From NCBI GenBank assembly GCA_023381535.1, contig JAMCSN010000056.1, positions 1 to 10,903 of the forward strand: DNA of 10,903 nucleotides. Reading direction: 5' to 3'. Shown here piece after piece: positions 8,423-10,903 of this stretch. The DNA comes from Bacteroidota bacterium. GTDB lineage: Bacteria > Bacteroidota > Ignavibacteria > Ignavibacteriales > Melioribacteraceae. The number at the start of each line of letters is the position of its first letter. Within the stretch, counting starts at the first letter, position 1. The notes under the pieces are model-generated. The model made no database searches, was not told the origin of the DNA, and saw only the letters and a program-made list of their open reading frames with translations. Position numbers and translations under genes: made by a program.

Positions 8423-8430
8423 CAAAATTA
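8423..8430 (-). promoter_or_regulatory. Possible Bacteroidota-type -7 element for sucD
   Basis: Minus-strand TAATTTTG matches the TAnnTTTG -7 consensus of Bacteroidota and lies 36 bp before the sucD start codon. No clear -33 TTTG is present, and use of this promoter type in the host is an assumption. Confidence 0.25.
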
Positions 8431-8470
8431 AGAAAGGTGAGGGATAATTACTTAAGAAAAATTTCTAATG

Positions 8471-8499
8471 TTGATAATGACTGAAAGGTTTGCTATTTA
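8471..8499 (+). promoter_or_regulatory. Possible promoter of the HEPN/MNT module
   Basis: TTGATA (8471-8476), a 17-base spacer and TATTTA (8494-8499) resemble -35/-10 boxes, the second one weak. They are followed by AAGGA at 8508-8512 and the ATG at 8523. Short degenerate boxes like these are common by chance in AT-rich DNA. Confidence 0.3.
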
Positions 8500-8522
8500 T
8501 GTTCCGTAAGGATTGGTAAGTT

Positions 8523-8909
8523 ATGGCAAAAGATTACAAAGAATGGTTTTTGCAATCGGAATACGATCTAAACTCAGCAACTAAGTCATTCGATTCCGGT
8601 GATTATATTTATTGCATGTTTTTTTGTCACCTTTCATTGGAAAAATATTTGAAAGGTCTCTATCTAAAAAGTTTAAAAAAAGAACCACCAAAATTGCACA
8701 ATCTGATTTTCTTTTTAGAAAATGTTGGTATTGATTTACCCGGTAAATTTAGAAAATACATATTAGATCTCGATGATGCCGCTGTATCAACAAGGTATCC
8801 GGATTCGTTGACAAAATTATCCGAACAGTTTGACAAAGAATTTGTGTCGAATATATTAACTGAAACGAAGGAACTCTTAAAATGGCTGATGACAGAGTAC
8901 AAGAAATAA
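8523..8909 (+). CDS. HEPN-domain protein (toxin-like member of a HEPN/MNT pair)
   Basis: A 128-residue all-helical protein of the HEPN family (PF05168-like). The N-terminal helix WFLQSEYDLNSATKSF (8-23) and the motif FFCHLSLEKYLKGLYL (33-48) match the HEPN core. LHNL (58-61) and the late RYPD (91-94) are also typical. HEPN proteins paired with MNT nucleotidyltransferases are commonly toxins, many of them RNases using an Rx4-6H motif. Here the only arginines are R76 and R91 and the only histidines H35 and H59, so no Rx4-6H exists and RNase activity is not supported by sequence. The start has AAGGA 10 bases upstream. The 3' end overlaps the MNT gene by 28 bp, which implies coupled translation. 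A substrate-binding role for the MNT partner is the main alternative. Confidence 0.87.
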   Translation: MAKDYKEWFLQSEYDLNSATKSFDSGDYIYCMFFCHLSLEKYLKGLYLKSLKKEPPKLHNLIFFLENVGIDLPGKFRKYILDLDDAAVSTRYPDSLTKLSEQFDKEFVSNILTETKELLKWLMTEYKK

Positions 8910-9217
8910 TAAAATATTTTGAGCAGAATCTACTTAAGAGCGGCTTAAAGATTTATAGAGTTGTTCTATTTGGTTCAGCTTATCGTGGGAACTTCTCGGA
9001 TGAAAGTGATATCGACATAGCTGTTGTATCGGACGATTTCGTTGGCAAAACAATTTTTGAGAGGGCAGAATTAGCCGGTGATGCAGTTTGGGAAACAATT
9101 AAAAAGTTTAAAGTAGCTTTGGACGTAGTTAAACTTACCGTTGACGAATACGAAAATGAAACAAGAATGATTGCAAGCTACGTTAAAGAAGGAAAAGTAG
9201 TTTACTCTGCCAATTAA
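8882..9217 (+). CDS. MNT-type minimal nucleotidyltransferase (antitoxin-like partner of HEPN)
   Basis: A 111-residue DNA-polymerase-beta-fold nucleotidyltransferase. It carries the signature GSx10DxD exactly: G31-S32, then D43 and D45 in SDIDIAVV. A third carboxylate, D81 in ALDVVKLT, completes the metal site, so it looks catalytically competent. In some HEPN/MNT systems the MNT protein neutralises HEPN by attaching AMP to a Tyr in RX4HXY. That target motif is absent from this HEPN partner, so neutralisation by binding, or another target, is possible. The ATG at 8882 has AAGGA 9 bases upstream and lies inside the HEPN gene. It ends 74 bp before the stop of the converging treT gene. Such pairs are mobile accessory modules, here set among housekeeping genes. 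Confidence 0.9.
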   Translation: MADDRVQEIIKYFEQNLLKSGLKIYRVVLFGSAYRGNFSDESDIDIAVVSDDFVGKTIFERAELAGDAVWETIKKFKVALDVVKLTVDEYENETRMIASYVKEGKVVYSAN

Positions 9218-9227
9218 CACTTCCCTT

Positions 9228-9255
9228 GTTGAAGTAATAATCCTTGATCATGTCA
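9228..9255. repeat. Degenerate second copy of an intergenic motif also at 7368-7394
   Basis: GTTGAAGTAAT is identical at 9228-9238 and 7368-7378. The following 16-17 bases (...ATCATGTCA against ...ATCATATCA) stay similar with a one-base gap, about 23 of 28 positions overall. Both copies are intergenic and in the same orientation. It may be a small dispersed repeat, but two copies are weak evidence. Confidence 0.35.
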
Positions 9256-9291
9256 TTTATCTCAAGCACCTGTATTAACTAATCGTTCATA

Positions 9292-10515
9292 TTATAAATA
9301 GACGACGTCTTCGTTCTTAGTGATTAACGACAAGAAAAGAAGAAGATAATCTCTCAAGTGTCGGGTTATGAGAAAATTTCTCCTGATATTTTCGCGTCCG
9401 TTTTCTCCAAGCCTTTTTGCATAATCCGGATTTTGAAGTAACTGTTTTAGTGCAAACGCTGTGCCTTCGATTGAATGTGTCAACAATCCGGAATACTTAT
9501 TTGTGATCTGAAGAGGAATACCGCCGACAGCACCCGCTATTACCGGTTTTGATTTCCAGAGTGCTTCTGCAACGGTAAGACCGAATCCTTCTTTTAAGGA
9601 TTTTTGAAGTACAACTGAGGAAGCCCTTTGAAGCGCATTGATTTCTATGTCGCTGGCGGGTGGAAGAAGCAAAAGAAAAATGTCGGGATCGTTTTCAACA
9701 ATTTCTCGTACCTCGTTTAGAACTTTCGCACCTTCGGGATCATCGGTGGCGCCTCCGCCCGCAAGAACGAGCTGACAATCCACATGTTTTTTTACCAATT
9801 TAAAAACTTTAACAACGCCGACTGGATCTTTAAGAAAATCGAAGCGGGAAATTTGTGTAACAATCGGCAGCTTCCTATCGATGCCGAATCTTTCCAAAAC
9901 AGAAGTAATTATTTCATCAGGCAGCTCTTTATTCTTATCGCTTGTTGGATCGATTGACGGAGAGATCAACACTTGAGGTATTTTCAGTTTTCTTGCGAAC
10001 GATGGTGCCGAGAAAACGCTTACGTCATACTTATTGATATATTCTTTTAGGAACTGCCACGTGAATAAGTCCGGATTCGAAAAATCAATGTGACATCTCC
10101 ATATCCAACGGTTGCCGTTGGATTTTTTTGCCAGCACAAGTGCGCACGGCTGAGGATCATGAATGAAAATTATATCTCCTTTCAACTCCATTTCGTTTCG
10201 GTTCTGTTCGTTTGTATTAAGATAAAGATCAATCTCATCACGAGTGAATGTTACTTGCTGACCATGAAGTGCATTGTGCATCTTCTTTGTTACTTCAAAG
10301 AATTTTTCTCCGCCCTTGATAACATCCCAGCATGCATTAACTCCAAGCTCTTTAAGAAGCGGAATCATCCGGGTTAGAATCTCAGCGACTCCTCCTCCAA
10401 CTGCCGTCGAATTTATATTTTGAACCGAAATGTTCTGGAGTTTACCGGCGTAAATTTCAAGTTCGTCAATAACATCCGATCCGACAAATTGTTCGTATTC
10501 TCTAAGCTTTGCCAT
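9292..10515 (-). CDS. treT: Trehalose synthase, TreT type (GT4 glycosyltransferase)
   Basis: Predicted to form trehalose from an NDP-glucose donor and glucose in one step (TreT, known from Pyrococcus/Thermococcus and some bacteria). The 407 residues match family length. Characteristic TreT segments are NSTAVGGGVAEIL (35-47), FFEVTKKMHNALHG (72-85), HDPQP (119-123), WRCHID (139-144) and SPSIDP (185-190). The donor half has the phosphate-binding SRFDFLKD (R224, K229) and the retaining-GT4 E-x7-E (E309, E317) in EGFGLTVAE. The start is ATG at 10513-10515 with AAGGA 8 bases upstream; a TTG five codons earlier is less likely. It overlaps the upstream gene by 14 bp, implying one operon. A related retaining GT4 activity on another acceptor remains possible. 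Confidence 0.88.
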   Translation of the reverse strand: MAKLREYEQFVGSDVIDELEIYAGKLQNISVQNINSTAVGGGVAEILTRMIPLLKELGVNACWDVIKGGEKFFEVTKKMHNALHGQQVTFTRDEIDLYLNTNEQNRNEMELKGDIIFIHDPQPCALVLAKKSNGNRWIWRCHIDFSNPDLFTWQFLKEYINKYDVSVFSAPSFARKLKIPQVLISPSIDPTSDKNKELPDEIITSVLERFGIDRKLPIVTQISRFDFLKDPVGVVKVFKLVKKHVDCQLVLAGGGATDDPEGAKVLNEVREIVENDPDIFLLLLPPASDIEINALQRASSVVLQKSLKEGFGLTVAEALWKSKPVIAGAVGGIPLQITNKYSGLLTHSIEGTAFALKQLLQNPDYAKRLGENGRENIRRNFLITRHLRDYLLLFLSLITKNEDVVYL

Positions 10516-10903
10516 TCTTATTTCCTTCAAGGTTGTTCATTGTTAGTTTGACAAGAGTTTTCCGAAGGTTTTCGATGGTCTGCGTGTATGGATCCAGTCT
10601 GCTGAATTCTTCGGCTAATTTTTCTTCGCCAAGAGATTTCGAAAGCCAAAGCGAAAAGTCGAATTCTTTTTTATGAAATCTCGCTTCGAACACATGAAAG
10701 TAGATCGAATAAACCGAAACTTTTTCAAGACACTCCTTGAACTCATGTAAAGTGTTCGCTACATACTTTGTAGGAAATACAAAAGAACGCGCGCTCATAA
10801 AATGAAATTCTTCTCCTGATGGCGAGTTGTGATGAGGCATTTCTTCTATGTCTTCTTGCGCTGTTTTTACAATGTTGATCAATTCAGTTCGGATTTTTTC
10901 CAA
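10502..10903 (-). CDS. DUF5752-like protein (5' end outside the window)
   Basis: The C-terminal 133 residues or so of a cytoplasmic protein; the frame runs off the window edge, where a TTG codon coincides with the last bases, so the true start is unknown. Visible features are FHFMSARSFVFP (about 33-44), a helix ending in KVSVYSIYFHVFEARFH (about 61-77), FDFSLWLSKSLGEEKLAEEF and LDPYTQTIENLRKTL. The H...F..WL...LG...LA and TIE.LR pattern recalls DUF5752, recognised from memory. Its function is unknown. It overlaps treT by 14 bp, so the two are translated together, and a role in trehalose or related sugar metabolism is a reasonable inference. It ends in TAG, showing that TAG works as a stop codon here. 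Confidence 0.75.
   Translation of the reverse strand: MEKIRTELINIVKTAQEDIEEMPHHNSPSGEEFHFMSARSFVFPTKYVANTLHEFKECLEKVSVYSIYFHVFEARFHKKEFDFSLWLSKSLGEEKLAEEFSRLDPYTQTIENLRKTLVKLTMNNLEGNKNGKA

Noticed and set aside
10090..10377. Plus-strand 95-codon frame antisense to treT
   Set aside because: Wholly inside conserved treT coding sequence. Cys-rich composition looks like antisense noise.

Overview
The window reads as an ordinary bacterial chromosome segment, moderately AT-rich. Its proteins resemble those of the Bacteroidota/Chlorobiota/Ignavibacteria group: a CNNM/CBS 'hemolysin' protein, a tgt-yajC pair, a long NfeD, a DUF6263-like lipoprotein, a divergent Ndk, and a TreT-type trehalose synthase. 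The placement is inferred from protein flavour alone. Every complete gene ends in TAA or TGA. The partial gene at the right edge ends in TAG, so TAG is a working stop codon here.

Left part (1-3285, all +): bases 1-76 hold no supportable gene. Then come a CNNM/CBS membrane protein, a single-domain rhodanese, tgt (TTG start) and yajC (GTG start behind a near-perfect Shine-Dalgarno that lies inside the end of tgt). The secDF genes that often follow yajC are absent.

Middle (3286-5769, +): a roughly 120-bp imperfect foldback repeat lies just upstream of an agmatinase (speB) gene. speB carries an in-frame TAG 34 codons before its natural stop. Codons after the TAG still encode the conserved ureohydrolase C-terminus, including the Glu of the DxxE motif expected to bind the guanidinium group. 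The locus is therefore a very recent nonsense pseudogene, a read-through case, or a base error. Next is a full-length NfeD/ClpP-type membrane protease, closed by a hairpin that it shares with a convergent lipoprotein gene.

Right-centre (5770-8387, -): the transcription order is sucD, ndk, then a DUF6263-like lipoprotein. sucD carries a lysine-rich C-terminal tail of about 34 residues that the family normally lacks. An inverted array of 7-base repeats sits between sucD and ndk. A strong intrinsic terminator ends ndk only 22 bp before the lipoprotein start codon.

Right end: divergent from sucD is a two-gene HEPN/MNT toxin-antitoxin-like module (+, 8523-9217), overlapping by 28 bp. It faces a trehalose synthase (treT) that overlaps by 14 bp an upstream DUF5752-like gene cut by the window edge (both -). 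The most notable items are the interrupted speB with its adjacent foldback element, the polylysine-like SucD tail, and the HEPN protein lacking the usual RNase motif. I see no CRISPR array, tRNA, rRNA or transposase gene.
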